Assembly (NCBI GenBank): GCA_027924585.1
Contig: BSBM01001067.1
Location: 5,664,501-5,728,500 of the forward strand
DNA from: Larix kaempferi
Lineage: Eukaryota > Streptophyta > Pinopsida > Pinales > Pinaceae
Length of the DNA stretch: 64,000 nt
Direction of reading: 5' to 3'
Below the pieces are notes generated by a model. That model saw only the letters and a program-made list of their open reading frames with translations. It had not been told where the DNA came from and ran no database searches. Shown in pieces: positions 12,253 through 25,133 of the stretch; the stretch's first letter is position 1; every line of letters begins with the position of its first letter. The position numbers and the translations under genes are program-made.

Positions 12253-13110
12253 AATTTTATTTCTGGTATGTCTGGTACATACAATCTATTTTTATATAGT
12301 AATAATCCATTATCCTTCATGTTGTAATCTGCCATAAAATTTTCAAAACTGTTGTTTGCTGTCTTTTCCTTAATTTTTCTGTATTCTTCATCTGTTTCAC
12401 TCTTTTCAAGAATCTGATTTTCCAAATCAGTTGAATAAGTACTGATGGCTGAAATAAAATTTTGTTTTGTCTTACGACTTAAGGCATCTGCAACCTTGTT
12501 CTCCTTTCCTTTAATATGTTGAATTTTGAAATCGTACTCACTTAAGAAAGTCAACCATCTAGCTTGTCTAACGTTCAGGCTTGTTTGATCTAATAAATAT
12601 TTCAAACCCATGTTATCTGTCAATAATGTAAATTTTCTGCCAATAAGCTGGTGACGCCACATTTTTAAGGCATGAATAACTGCCAATAACTCTAAATCAT
12701 AAGTAGAGTAGTTCTTTTCATGTACTTTCAACTTTCTAGATTTATATGCCACCGCATGCCCTTCCTATGTCAGGACTCCACCGAGTCTGTCATTGCATGC
12801 GTATGTACAAACTACAAAATCCTTGTTAGGGTCTGCTATCCTCAAGATAGGTGTTGTAGTCAATAATCCCTTTAATTTCTTGAAACTGTCAAAACATTTC
12901 TGATCCCAAACAAATTTCTTCCCCTTCTTCTGCAAAAAAGTTATGGGGTTGGCAATCTTTGAAAAAATTTCTATAAATTTTCTGTAATATCCAGTAATGC
13001 CCATAAATGATCTTACATTTGACACATCCTTAGGAACCGGTCAGTCATTAATGGCCCTTATCTTTTCGGGGTTAACCGAGATTCCTTCTTTCGAAATTAT
13101 GTGTCCTAAA
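12249..13110 (-). pseudogene. gypsy RNase H domain (end of RT plus RNase H), decayed
   Basis: Contains the connection segment (VRSFMGITGYYRKFIEIFSK) and a Ty3-type RNase H with STYDLELLAVIHALKMWRHQ, LLTDNMGLKYLL and ADALSRK. Stops lie at 13043-13041 (Trp expected) and 12767-12765 (Gln expected). A frameshift in a T run near 12250 separates it from the integrase. It lies in the same frame as the RT piece. Confidence 0.88.
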
Positions 13111-13112
13111 TA

Positions 13113-13877
13113 CTAAATTTTGTCTTTGTGAAAGTCACATTTGCTAAACTTAGCGTATAGTTGATGATCTCTCAGAACTTGTAAGATAATCCGTAAATGT
13201 TCATCATGTTCTTCTTTACTTTTATAATACACTAAAATGTCGTCTATAAATACAATAGCAAACTTGTCTAAGTATTTGTGCAGAATATTATTCATCAAAC
13301 ACATAAATACAGCCGGGGCATTAGTCAAGCCAAATAGCATGACAACGAACTCGTAATGTCCATACCGAGTTCTGAAAGTTGTCTTGAAAATATCTTCATC
13401 CTTAACCCGTACTTGATGATATCCTGATCTTAGATCAATCTTAGAAAATATCGTTGCTCCACGCAGCTGATCAAATAGATCGTCTATGCGGGGCAACGGA
13501 TACCGATTCTTGATCGTCATCTCATTAAACTAGTGATAATCTATGCACAATCTTAAGGTTCCATCTTTCTTCTTAACAAAGATGACAGGTGCTCCCCAAG
13601 GTGACACACTACTTCTAATATACTTCTTATCAATAAGTTCCTTCAATTGTGATTTCAATTCGTTTAGTTCCAGTATGTTCATTCTGTATGGAGATTTTGA
13701 ATTTGGTACTGCTCCTGGTATTAATTCGATGGTAAAATCTAAATCTCTTTTAGGAGGTAGTCCTGGAATCTCCTCAGGAAATACATCCTTAAAATCCTTT
13801 AGGACAGGTATGTCCTCTAATTTCAATTTATCCTCTTTACCAATAAACTCATCATTTACTACGTTTACTGCAAACAA
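13113..13877 (-). pseudogene. gypsy reverse transcriptase, one internal stop
   Basis: Begins with the protease-RT linker ([18 protein letters not shown]), then the RT fingers ([15 protein letters not shown]). The palm has [17 protein letters not shown] and the catalytic [12 protein letters not shown] at 13532-13530 interrupts the LCIDYH-FNEM segment and another TAG at 13115-13113 ends the piece before YLGH. The Asp pair of the catalytic box is still present. Confidence 0.92.
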
Positions 13878-14693
13878 CTAGCATCCTTTCCTAACTACCC
13901 TCTTAACTTGCATGGCTGAAATATGTCTAAGGGTTACCTTCCTTGGGATGCCTTTTATTTCTACAGTTTTTCCTTCGTCATTTAAACATGTAAAACTTTT
14001 TCCGTAACAGTCCATAATGACATGATGGGATTCTAACTAGTCCATCCCAACTATAATATCATAAGATCCTAAAGGTAGAATATTCAACTTGATTTGTGTT
14101 TGTAAATGATTCATGGATAAGGTACAACTTTCTATAAAATCTGATACTTTTCTCTTTGTTCCAGTTGCTAGTCTAACTAGCCAAGATTTACTAAAATTTT
14201 ATGTTTTCAAATTAAGATTTTCCACAATATTTGGTGCTATATAACTTAAGCTAGCACCTGGGTCAATTAAAACAGTAACAGGGTGATTTTGTATCATACC
14301 TTCAATCTCTACCATAGAGATTTGATGATCTGCTTGCCTGTTGTCGAGTGCTGCATTAATTCTGGGCATCTCCCTCGCCACGTCTCCAACAGTAGGTTCG
14401 GTCCGAATAGAATTGATGTTGTTAGTCTTTCGCTTCCTCAAGGGACATTCTGATGCGTAATGAGGACCTTGGCATTCAAAACATTTGATAGGTGCCTTTG
14501 GCTCATTAGTTCTAGTATTATTAGGTGCATTTCTGGGTGCTGTAGAATTCTGCTGTGAATTGTTTCTGGAATTGTTCCCTTGATAATTCTGATTCTGAAA
14601 ATTCTTCCTTTGGAACTCGGAATTTCCACTGAATCTGAAATTTTTCTTTTTCTGCTCAAAGTTGTTGGGCTTATGACTCTTCCAATTTGACAT
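13878..14693 (-). pseudogene. gypsy zinc knuckle and aspartic protease, decayed
   Basis: Asn/Gln-rich nucleocapsid followed by CFECQGPHYASEC near 14485-14447. This is a CX2CX3HX4C knuckle, one residue shorter than the retroviral norm; I recall the short form from some plant gypsy elements. The protease active site reads DPGASLSY near 14260, with Pro in place of the usual Thr or Ser. Stops at 14201-14199, 14039-14037 (MD then stop, Trp expected) and 13880-13878 interrupt what is otherwise one frame with gag and RT. Confidence 0.85.
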
Positions 14694-14705
14694 TCCTTCT
14701 CTTTT

Positions 14706-15662
14706 TCAATTGGTGTCGTAACAAAAAACTGCCTTTCTCATAGCCTCTTCCAAGGTTTTAAGACTGTCGTACTCGATTATGTCCTTAATATTGAAAGGTA
14801 GGCAGCTCAAGTATCTTTGAATTTTTGGTTTTTCCTCTATGAGGTATGGAAAACATCTCAGTAAATTCATAAATTTACAGTTAATTTCCTTCATGTTCAT
14901 ACCTCCCAACTTCAAATCGTAGAACTCTTTGGATTTTTCTTCATAGTACTGTTCAGATAAATACTTCTTTTTAAAATATCATTTAAAAGTACTCCAGCTT
15001 ACATCTTTATCTTTGATGCCCTTTACTCTTTTGATGTCCTGCCACCAAATATCCACTTTTCCGATCAAGTTATATATAGCCATTTTTGCCTTCAAGAACT
15101 CTGAATAGTTATAGATCTGGAAGTATTTCTTCATACCGAATAGCCAAGCTTCAGCTGTCTCGCCCTTCTCAGTTTCTCCATTGAAATTTGGAGGTCTAAT
15201 CTTTTTGAACTCCCTAGAAATCTGCTCATATTCCTTATGATTTTTCCTTCTAGGTTTGAAATCTCCTTCACTGCTATCACTGGTGTAGTTACGTTTCCTT
15301 TTACGCACTTCGATAGCATCCCCTGATCAGGTTGAACTGTTTTTCACCTCACTGGTTTTCATTTTCTGATTTTTATTAGCATGAGGCAGATCCTCAACTT
15401 TAGAGATATCTTCATTATCTCTCTCTTGCTCCTCAGTTGGGCACTGTTCAAACAGCACTTGATTTAATTGTTCTTGTGCCTGCAGAATTCTTTCATTGTC
15501 TTGTTTCACAGATCTGATTTCTGCCTTTAATTCATGAAAAGCACGTAACAATTCTGACGAACTATTATTTAGTTCACCATTACCTTCTTCTACATAGTGT
15601 TGTCCTGAGATGTGGCTGTTTGGTTGAAATATGTCGTCTATATGATCAGCTGAATTCTCCAT
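14706..15662 (-). pseudogene. gypsy gag (capsid), three TGA stops in one frame
   Basis: The start ATG is at 15662 (MENSADHIDD). An acidic, probably helical N-terminal part is followed by a retrotrans_gag core with FNGETEKGETAEAWLFGMKK and WWQDIKRVKGI. TGA codons end the pieces at 15329-15327, 14981-14979 and 14708-14706. All pieces share one frame with the protease and RT, so the element once had a single gag-pol frame. The stops are compatible with CGA to TGA transitions. Confidence 0.88.
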
Positions 15663-15789
15663 ACCTGTAGCTTAAAAATAATTTATGGATAACATCATAA
15701 TTAATATTTAAATTAGTAAAGTTTTCTGCTATATAAAATTTTCTGCTGCGTGTTCTTGAAACTCTTTCAGGCCTAGAGTTTGAACATGA

Positions 15790-15803
15790 GCTCTGATACT
15801 ACA
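15790..15803 (-). promoter_or_regulatory. Primer binding site of gypsy element, G to A variant
   Basis: The minus strand reads TAGTATCAGAGCTC beside the LTR, one base different from the initiator-Met PBS (TGGTATCAGAGC). Confidence 0.75.
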
Positions 15804-18800
15804 TGTAACATCCCAAATTTTCATAAAAATTTAAAATTTTGGAAAATGACATTAAATACAAAATTTATAGATGCGGAAATAATAATTTGTTTGATTACGA
15901 CAACTTTAATTAAAAAGTCGTTAATTCTAAATGTAATTTAATTTTCTGTTTTTAACAGCATGGTGATAATGACAATTTAAACACACCATTGACAAACATG
16001 AATATTGTACTAATGTATTGACAGATCAGAAATATGATGCAATACTTTTTAATTTGACATGATACTGACAGTTTTCTTTTTGATGTCCAAGGGTGTCCTA
16101 CGAGGTACCCTAGAGTTTACTTAGCTGCGATGCTAATACATTTGAATATTCTATGTGCAGACGACATGTAAGAGGTTCAATAACTGCATAGTTTAAAATT
16201 ACACGTGTAATTCAATTCAACGTCAAATAAAATGTTGTGAAATCTTTTGCGAAAACAAGTATCTTCAGGTATAACGATTTAGAACTGCTTCCTAGTTTTC
16301 TCGATGCTGTCCTACAATGTTGAAAATAATGACGTCTAGAAGGTATACAAGCTGTTTACATTTGTTGTCGTGAGCCAATGACTTTGTTAAAGTTGGCTTT
16401 GGTCGTCATCTTAAGATAACTAATACTTTGTAAGGTATTAACATCGAAAATGTATCGCTAACTGTCGGATGCAATGTATTAATATTGAGGGTATGAAGTT
16501 CATGACCATAGCACGGTTTTTATGCTAGTTACAAATCTATGGTCTTGTTGAAATTCCAAAATGTAAACTCCTACATTATTATATTTTTATAAATGAAACA
16601 AATAGAAACTAAGGTTAATATTCTAACCATATAAACCTTATAGATTTGCTATCCTATAAAATAGATTTATAATTGCAAAATTATAAATATACATATATAT
16701 AAGTTCACAATATCAAAATGATACGAAATTTATGTTTAATACATGGCTAAACTTTGGTCTTAATACCCTAACCATGATCCTAAGTTAGAGCTTTAACTAT
16801 TAGCAATTGCAATCGAATGTTTTGAGTTTGCAAAGATCTTTTATGAAGATTGGTGGTCGTAATAAATGGTACTAACATACAATTTTATGTCAATAGGGTG
16901 GCAAGTTGACGGTCATTAAATGACATACCCTTTGAGCTGTCATGGAGATCATAATTTGATCCTGCATTAAAAGCTTGAGTCGAAACTCTAGCTGGCAAGG
17001 ATTTTCCAATGGTCCACGTAAAGAATTCGATGTAATAGTTTCTGCAATTGTCACGGTGTAATGGTTATGTGTTTTGAAACACCTCCGAACTGGATATTAA
17101 ACGATCCTCCGTGTGCCAAAGTGGCATTGCCATGCTTGTACCGATGGATGGTGCATTAATTGCAGAGGTTGTTCATCCCAATGCCATTTCGCTGGCACTA
17201 TTATGATCGTTGGATGTGATGAATGCGGATCGCTAGATGTAACCCTAACCTTTGTCGTCGTTTTTGGTTAATGAGATTTGAATTGTGTTTATTGTTCTAT
17301 TGTTTCGGTCCTTGTGGTCGACAGGCTGCCGAATTACTAGGGTTAGAAATTTTGTAAGATGTTCGACCTCAAGACCTGTAACTTAGGGTTGAAGTTGCAA
17401 GTTTTCTTTCTCTATAATGGCATGGTGTTAAAATCTTGGGTCTCTAGTTCAGAGTGTTAAAGAGTTGATGGTTTTAAGTTTTTCATTTGAGAAAAAATGA
17501 GTGAAACACACAAAGTTGCAAATGATAGAGATACCCCGGTCTCATCTACAACAGAGCTCTCATCGCTTTCTGGTGAAAGTGAAGAACTTGGCCGCTTGCT
17601 GTGAAGGTAATCATTCTCCAAAGAATAGTGATTTTGTTTTGAACTTTGTCTTACAGATTAAAAAATAACAGTTGTTCTAATTCTAGGTTGATGTTTTGTC
17701 AGTTGCAGGTTGTGAAGAATGATTTGAGCAAAGGTTTGGAAAAGGGCACGCTTCCATTCCTGGTAAGCTCCGGGTCTAAAACCCTCGTAGGTGCCTTTCG
17801 ACTGTGGTTTCAAAGGGATGAGCAGCCAATTTTTCACCAAGCCTCATTGTTGTCGGTCAATTGAAAACTTCGAAGAACCTTTTGTTATTCAAATGATGTC
17901 TGTACATAAATGTGATTCTCATTTGTTTGTGTGATACTCGGTGTTTAAACATTGATGTTTAGCTCGTCGATCTAGTAGTTATATTATTCTTCAATGCAGA
18001 GGGTTTTTGGACTCGTTTAAAATGTTTTCAACTTGGGAATAAATCCTGTGCGATTTTTGTTGGAAAACATGTTGTAATCTTTTTGGTTTCTGCAAACAAA
18101 GGTTTCCCTTCTTGGATTTGGGATTTGTATTGGTTTAACTTTTGAGCACGACCTATTGGTTTATGTTATGAGAAATGAGAAAGAAAAAGAGCCGAGGCTC
18201 GTCTAACTATAGATACAAGGTTTTCTTCTCGACAATGAACAATAAATATACTATTTCGTTCTGTGCTAAACATCTGTGTTTTACGTTGATTTCTTGTATG
18301 TTGATATAGAGACTTTCGAGCTACGTCAGAGTCTAAATGCTTGTTGAATGATAACTCTGTAATGCGTAATGTTGAAATGATTTTCATTTCGTTTGTAATG
18401 GAAACGAACAGGACCATACCTAGTTTGTGTTTTGTCTTTGAATATAGATAATTGTTTTGAAAATGAAAAGAATAGGGCCATGCCCAAGTTCTAGTTTCGT
18501 CTTCTAAAATGGAAGATATTCATTATATGTAACTTCAGAATAGCCCTTAATTGTAGCTAGGGTTTATACTGTAATTTAAATGTGGATATAATATGTGTTT
18601 TATGTTATCATGGATAATGATAATAAAAATCTGAAACAAATGTGATCTAGGGTTTTACAGTTGATACAATGCTATGGTTTAGTGCTATATACAATTCGTA
18701 ATGTAATAGAAATTACAACACTCAGATTGAATAATACATGCAATCTGTAATGTGAAATGATAAGTGTAGACAATAAAGGTTTTGTATTTCCTCTGTTTAT

Positions 18801-20120
18801 AGTTCTGATAATACTAATATGATTATAGGAAATTATTCTATCAATAAATTTGTGATGAAAACTACAGTGTGTGTGACATGTGTAATTACTGTAATTTGTG
18901 ACTTGTGATTATAGCTAGCACTTCTAGTTATTGCAACAACAATATTTATTTCTAAATATAATGTACAGAACTTTAAAATGCATTGATTTCCTATGTCAAT
19001 AATAAGGATAGGAAGAGCACAATGAAATTATATAGTAAATAATCTATACTTGTTTTCAATGAAAACAATGGAATATTCTACACTGTAATAGATACTATAT
19101 AGTAATTACTACTGTTAATTATAGGGCAGAAATGAAAACATAATTCAATCACTGCACTTGTCTATTTGAATCAATGGCAGTTGCCTATCTTCTCATCTAT
19201 TCTTAATTTGCTTATCTACACTAGAGTACGATGCATAAAACAGCATGTGGAAAAATGTAGATACTGGTTTATCAATTCAAATCATCATTGAAACTTTAAC
19301 ATACAGACTTTCAACAGAATCAGAACACACTTTTTCTTCAAAACAGAAATTAATAATTGAATTAAAATGGAGATAGTAAAACCAGGAATAGTTTTGTAGG
19401 GAAACAAACAACTCAAGAAGACTGTTGCACCCAACCAATTCCTGAAGACAGTCAAGTACTTGCCTTAGGACCCCCGAGCCTGTTCACTGAACCACCAGGA
19501 GGAAGAAACTTAGGAATTTTAGGATCTCTTCTTGCAGTAGCAAATAACTTCTGAATCTTCAATATCTAGTAGTCCAAAGAACCTGCTCCAGCACCTCTGT
19601 ATCTGCTTAACAAATAGTTTGTAGACTTATGATTGCACTCACAACTAGCCTCCCTATTTGAATCTCTCAGTGATCACCTGATGCACATGAGGAAATATTC
19701 CTGCAGAAATATTGTGTAAGAGCTTCCTGCTCAATTCGAATTTTCCTTATGTAGGCTACCTAGGCCTTTTCAGTTGTTACTGGATCATTAAATGAGCTTC
19801 CTGCCCACTCCCACCACCTAGGGGACAATGCCACATTTTTAGGGGTAGTTGTCCCATAACCAACAGCTAGTGGTGTGATGCAATTGTTGTCATCTATCCA
19901 TACCTTCCAACAGCTTCCATTCCTCCTAGTGGGTCAATGAACACTCATTTAACAGTCCTCTTGGGTGTTTGTCTCCTAATTAATCTATTTAAATAATAAT
20001 AATCAGTAATTACATTCATCCTTGATCAAAGCTGATCATAATTACAAAACTATGTAATTAAATTTAACATAAAGTATTTTGCAAATAAAATAATAATTTT
20101 TGAAATTTGGGTAGGTGACA
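15804..20120 (-). repeat. 5' LTR of gypsy element, 4317 bp
   Basis: In plus orientation it starts TGTAACATCCC and ends GTAGGTGACA. It is unusually long for a plant LTR and low in GC. No TE protein lies inside it. Two short open segments with splice-like borders (17497-17604 and 17708-17864) are noted in the findings but not called as genes. The remainder is AT-rich and non-coding as far as I can see. Confidence 0.88.
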
Positions 20121-22319
20121 TTCGGGCGGTGAATCTGATCATCTCCATATCCTATTGGAGGTTGTCTTGAGACATGAAAAACCACACATCCCTTTCAAAT
20201 TCAATGCTTCTTGGTTATAGTACAAGGATTATGGTCATATCATAAAGGACACTTGGGAACCTTTTGACTTTTTAGTAGACTCTCATCCAATGTATAATTC
20301 CTCCATAATCTGAAATCTATTAAGAAATTATCAACTAAATGGGAAGCCGACATAAAATTGAGGATGGAACAAGACCCGAGGGAGACATAGCAGGCTCTTG
20401 AACGTATTATGGTAGAAGAACCTGGAGGCTTCAAAGATGAGTTACAAAAAATGAAGTTTTTGATCTTGAAATCAAAAGAAGGAAAATTATTGATGAAAAC
20501 AAGGAAACCTGGAGACTTAAGAGTAGGGTGATTTGGATTCACAAAGAAGATGGAAACACAAAAAAAGTTCACCAAGATGTCAATCATAGAAAAAATGTTA
20601 ATTCTATCTGGAAGCTTGAGGAAGAATATGGGAATGAGATCACTAGCTTTAGAGGTCTAGCAGAAGCAGGTGTTACACATTTCTCAAATCCGTTCAAAGA
20701 AGATTATAGGGAATCCATGGTTGATTTGATCAGAATGGTCTAATAATTCCCATCATATGTGGATGAGGAAAGAAATGCATCACTCATGGAGGAAGTGACT
20801 ATGGATGAGATAAAATAAGTCATATACTCCCTTGAAAAGGATAAAATCCCAGGTACAGATGGGTGGCCAGTGGAGTTCTTCAAGGAATTTATAGAACTTT
20901 TCGATCAGAATATCCTTTCTATAATTGAAGAATCAAGACAAAGGGGTAGAATCCTAGCATCTTTTAATTCCACTTTCATCACCCTCCTACCTAAATCGAA
21001 CAACCCAAATCAATTGGAGGGTTATAGACCCATATCTTTATGCAATTGTTTATATATAAAAGTTTTACTAAAACAATAGTTAGGTGAGTCAGGATCATCC
21101 TCTATCTCTAAAGAAAATTTTGCTTTTTTACCTAGTAGACAAATACAAAAGGCCATTGGAGTGGTGCGGGAGGTTATCCATTCATCCAAAACTAAAAATT
21201 TACCTGACATGGTGATCAAGGTAGACTTGTCTAAATCATATGACAAGGTTAGTTGCTTATGTATCAGGATCATATTATTACAGGTGGGTTTCCATCTTGA
21301 TTCAATCATCTTGATCATGTCATGCATCCAAACTGTTTCAATTGTTGTTTTAATCAATGGGTCTGCTTCCAGTGTTTTTATACTTGGTAGAGGCCTCAAG
21401 CAGGGATTCCCTCTCACTCCATTGTTGTTTATGTTGGTATCCAAAGTTTTGAGCATAATTCTATCACATGTTAGGTCCACTGGTTCTTATAATGGCATTA
21501 AAATTGGGATATATGTTCATGTTACCCACCTTTTGTTAGTTCATGAAATTTTGTTATTGGATCCAAAAGGGAGGCTATAAAGTTGAAATAATTCTGGCTA
21601 TTTTTCTTAGATGTAATAGGGATGTTTTTTAATGAATAGAGTTCTTCAATGTGTTTCTTGAACCTAGTGGATGACCATATTGCTTGGATGAATAATCTCT
21701 TCAATTTCCCCACTATAGACCTATAGGAAGGACTCAAATATCTTGGTTTCATACTCAATATAAATGAATATAATTGATAGTATTGGGGTTGGCTCATTGG
21801 TAAAGTGGAGAAAAGACTTTCTCTTTGGTGTAACAAATGGCTCTCCAAAGGTGGAAAGTCGGTATTGATGAAGGAAGTGCTAGAAGTCGCACTGGTATAT
21901 TGGCTCTCCTTATCTCTTATACCCAAAGGAGTCCTCAACTAGATTAGAGGGATCATCTATAATTTTCTTTGGAAAGGTGCAAACGATCAAAAATATCTTC
22001 ACTAAGTAGAAAGAGAAAAAATAGAAAAGGAGTTTGGTGGTTGGGGTTTAAAAAAACCTTCAATTTTTTGCACACGCTAGCAGCTAAGGATGTATGGAGG
22101 ATCCTAAAAGGTAATGTATTATGATTTTAATTTTTGAAACAAAAATACATCTACCCCATGAACATCCTAGAGTGGTTTAGAGGAGGCGTTAAAGTTATTT
22201 TCAACATATCTATTGTTTGGAAGGAAATCTTTTTGTCCTTCGATCTCAAAAGCGATTGGCTTGCATGGAATATAGGCTCAAGTGACAAAATTAGAATTGG
22301 ATTAGAACCATGGGTCTTA
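20121..22319 (+). pseudogene. LINE reverse transcriptase region, heavily decayed
   Basis: Opens with the end of an endonuclease (SDH-like motif, then PFKFNASW-like residues, in shifted frames). The RT follows: IPGTDGWPVEFFKEFIELF near 20850, LEGYRPISLCN near 21015, IKVDLSKSYDKV near 21220, and GRGLKQGFPLTPLLFMLVSK near 21390. The catalytic box region reads LLLVHEILLL near 21535 where FVDD is expected, so the Asp pair is gone. Many stops and frameshifts follow. It ends at GLEPWVL (22315) where a solo LTR interrupts it. Confidence 0.85.
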
Positions 22320-22702
22320 TGTGCTAGAAAAACAAGATCATAAAGAAATAACAATAAACATGATGCAAATATAAATCACATAAAACACAATACAAGAGAG
22401 ACACCAATATAACATGGTTCACCCAAGATGGGCTACATCCACATAGAAATTGCCAGTCCTTATTATTATGCCATCCAAGAAAATGAAGGGATACAACCTT
22501 TAACACATTCATTGCAACTTCCTCTTCACTCTCTCACGGTCTCTCTTACACAATCATAGAGATATTTATAGTGCTACAATACATTAAAAAACAGTATTAT
22601 AATGTATTCCTTTTAAGGGGAATTACCATGGGAAAATACCACGGGCTACCCAATACCATGGGCCCGCAAACTGTTGGCCAACAGACAACCCAAAAAAAAT
22701 CT

Positions 22703-22777
22703 TTCAGGGGATTCTCCCCTGAACCCCCACCAGGGGCCCACGAGCCTCCAGACCCCCATGGGGGGGGATGCCCCCCC
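22703..22777. repeat. GC-rich overlapping inverted repeats in the solo LTR
   Basis: TTCAGGGGA and TCCCCTGAA form a 9-bp perfect stem with a 3-nt loop (22703-22723). CCCCCATGGGGG (22753-22764) and a G7-ATG-C7 hairpin (22761-22777) then share the same G run. Such stems are compatible with RNA 3'-end or terminator function, but no role is proven. Confidence 0.7.
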
Positions 22778-22812
22778 ACACCCCCTGCTGGGATGAGCAT
22801 ACAATCCACCTA

Positions 22813-25133
22813 TGTTAGACACAATGACACATTGAGAGGGGGGGATGAATCAGTGTGCTAGAAGCGTCATCAATTTTCACTTCTCAGAAACTTAGACAAA
22901 GTTCATCATTTGCATAAGTACATTATCATTCATCAACTAATCAACAAATGCCATATAGCTACCTAAGCATGTCATCAACATAGATCATAACAAGAGACAC
23001 ATCAACAGATAAGTATAGTAAACCTTATTTATAATTTGATATGAATTACAATGGAAGACTTCAATCTTCAAGATTACAACAGCACTAACTGACTAAACAG
23101 CACCATCTCCTATTCCAAGGTCTAGCCTAGTTTTCTTAGCACCAACTAAGAAGAGGCGAGGTGTCCAAACCTCAGATGCAAGACTAGCTTGCAATTACAT
23201 ACTAATCACTGTCATCAACTCTGTCATGTCACTTATTAATGTCAAGTCAATAACTTTAAAAAATATAGTCACTTTTGTTCAAGAATCTTTCCAAGTCATC
23301 ACAAAACATCAAGGGTCTTCTCATGTCATCATATCATTGTATACTGAGAAAATATCTGAATATATCACTGTATAATCATCAAGTCACTATGTACTTGAAC
23401 AAGTCATTGTGTATCATGGTCATTGTCAAGTTAATTTTCTATCAATGTCCAACCACTTCCAATCAACTGGTCAACTTCTCAAGTTGATCAACACTAATAT
23501 CAATCTCCTATATACACAGTAATCTTCAGCAAGGATTAGTGCTTCTACTTATGAAAAATATTAGTCCAATATAGAAACCTTCAACATTATTTGACTGTAT
23601 CTAATTCAAAACAATTATTTACCCGAACTCAACACTTGATAAGGCATAAGGTTGGCTCACCAAAATTAGATTTTAAGGATAGTGTTGGAGCTTCTTAGAA
23701 ATACTGAACTCATAATGAAACACTTCAGGCTTGGGGTTCTTATTTCTTTCCAATATTAGACAAAGATTAGATCACATGAGAGTTCAACATTAACTCTAGC
23801 TTGCTTTCACTAAGAGTAACATAATATTTGAATTTATTCAAACAAGGATGAACTTTTCAATTATAACAACAATCTTCTATCTGTCCAATTCGACCTCCTG
23901 AAGATGGAATCTGATACTGGAAAATCCTCCACACTTTGGCAACTCGATTTACAGAGGAATAAATGGTCTTCAATTCAATGTTTAATATGCCTTTTCACTC
24001 TTGTCCTACAATAAATTTCTCATCATTTTACCACAATGGATTGGCCCTCACAGATACCCGAACTCAGAGAAGACTTATATCACTGTCTAACTCAACCTTC
24101 TCAAAACCTACTGCAACAATCCTACTGTGGATCTGCTGCTGCCTCAGAGACACCCGAAATCAGAGATAGATCCTTGATTTTTTTATTGTAAAATGAATGG
24201 AATAAAGGTTATAAATATATGTCAACGTGGAGTTTCACTGAGCCGACCTTCTATATAAAAAATATATATTATATACAACATTTTTATTATTTTTATGATA
24301 GCTAGTTCGAATTCCAAATGTTATTTTAGATTGATTTTTATTGTTTGGCTGTCGACTTACTTTACCCTTTCGTCAAGCACATTTTAATATGGTCATTTTG
24401 CAATCAAATTTTTCCATGTCATCATTTAAGTTATTCAAAGTGTAATGTGTTCAAATGCATCAACATGGAGTAGTATCATCTAGAGTGTCATAAGCATGGA
24501 CTTCTTCTTTTTCACAGTAACTCAAATTCTTCATGACCATTATGTTCATCCATGGCAAGGTAATGGCTCTTCATAAAATATTTCATCATGTCTTCATGAT
24601 CATAATGATAACATGTAAGAGTGTGCGAGCATCATGAGAGATGCATGAACTCCAAGAGCTATCATACCACCATTTATTTGAATCTAAGACCCAATCCTTT
24701 ACTTGCATTTCTCCAAGAGATTTTCACATCAAATTCCAATGTCTAAATCATTACCAAGTGCATCATTAATTATCATCAAGCAGTAAGTGTTCCTTCAAGA
24801 TATTATCCATACCATGTCATCATGTTCATCAACAAGAGTGTGGTCTCCAAGACTCAAACCATATCCAAGGGTTCCATAACCCCATCAAGCCACAAATGAC
24901 CACAGAATGGGTCATTTGGACCATTTGGGCCACCTAGTGTTCCAATGCCCAAACTATCATGTCCTCCTTGCCATGTCATCAACCTTAATTACTCATTTGT
25001 CATTAATGGCATGTCGCCAATGACAACTATGCTCAACAAACTCCCCCTTTGTCATTGATGGTGAAATCTCTTCAAATACTTAATTACTCCTTTGTCATTA
25101 ATGGCATGTCATCAATGAAAACCATGCTCAACA
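22813..25133 (-). repeat. 3' LTR of the gag-only element
   Basis: 2321 bp, collinear with 28237-29046 plus 36383-37885. No coding similarity was seen inside. The inner edge at 25133 abuts a polypurine tract on the minus strand (AGGGGGAGTT). Confidence 0.9.

Larger units (their letters stand above)
9713..20120 (-). mobile_element. Ty3/gypsy chromovirus-like LTR retrotransposon
   Basis: The minus strand carries, in element order, a 4.3-kb LTR (15804-20120), PBS, gag, zinc knuckle, protease, RT, RNase H, integrase with a chromodomain-like end, PPT, and the inner-end-proximal 1219 bp of the other LTR (9713-10931). The two LTR segments are collinear over exactly 1219 bp and look about 97% identical where I compared them. 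The left LTR is cut at 9713 by another element. Right of 20120 the host DNA is LINE sequence, so the gypsy probably inserted into that LINE; its second target duplication lies outside the visible sequence. Confidence 0.92.
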
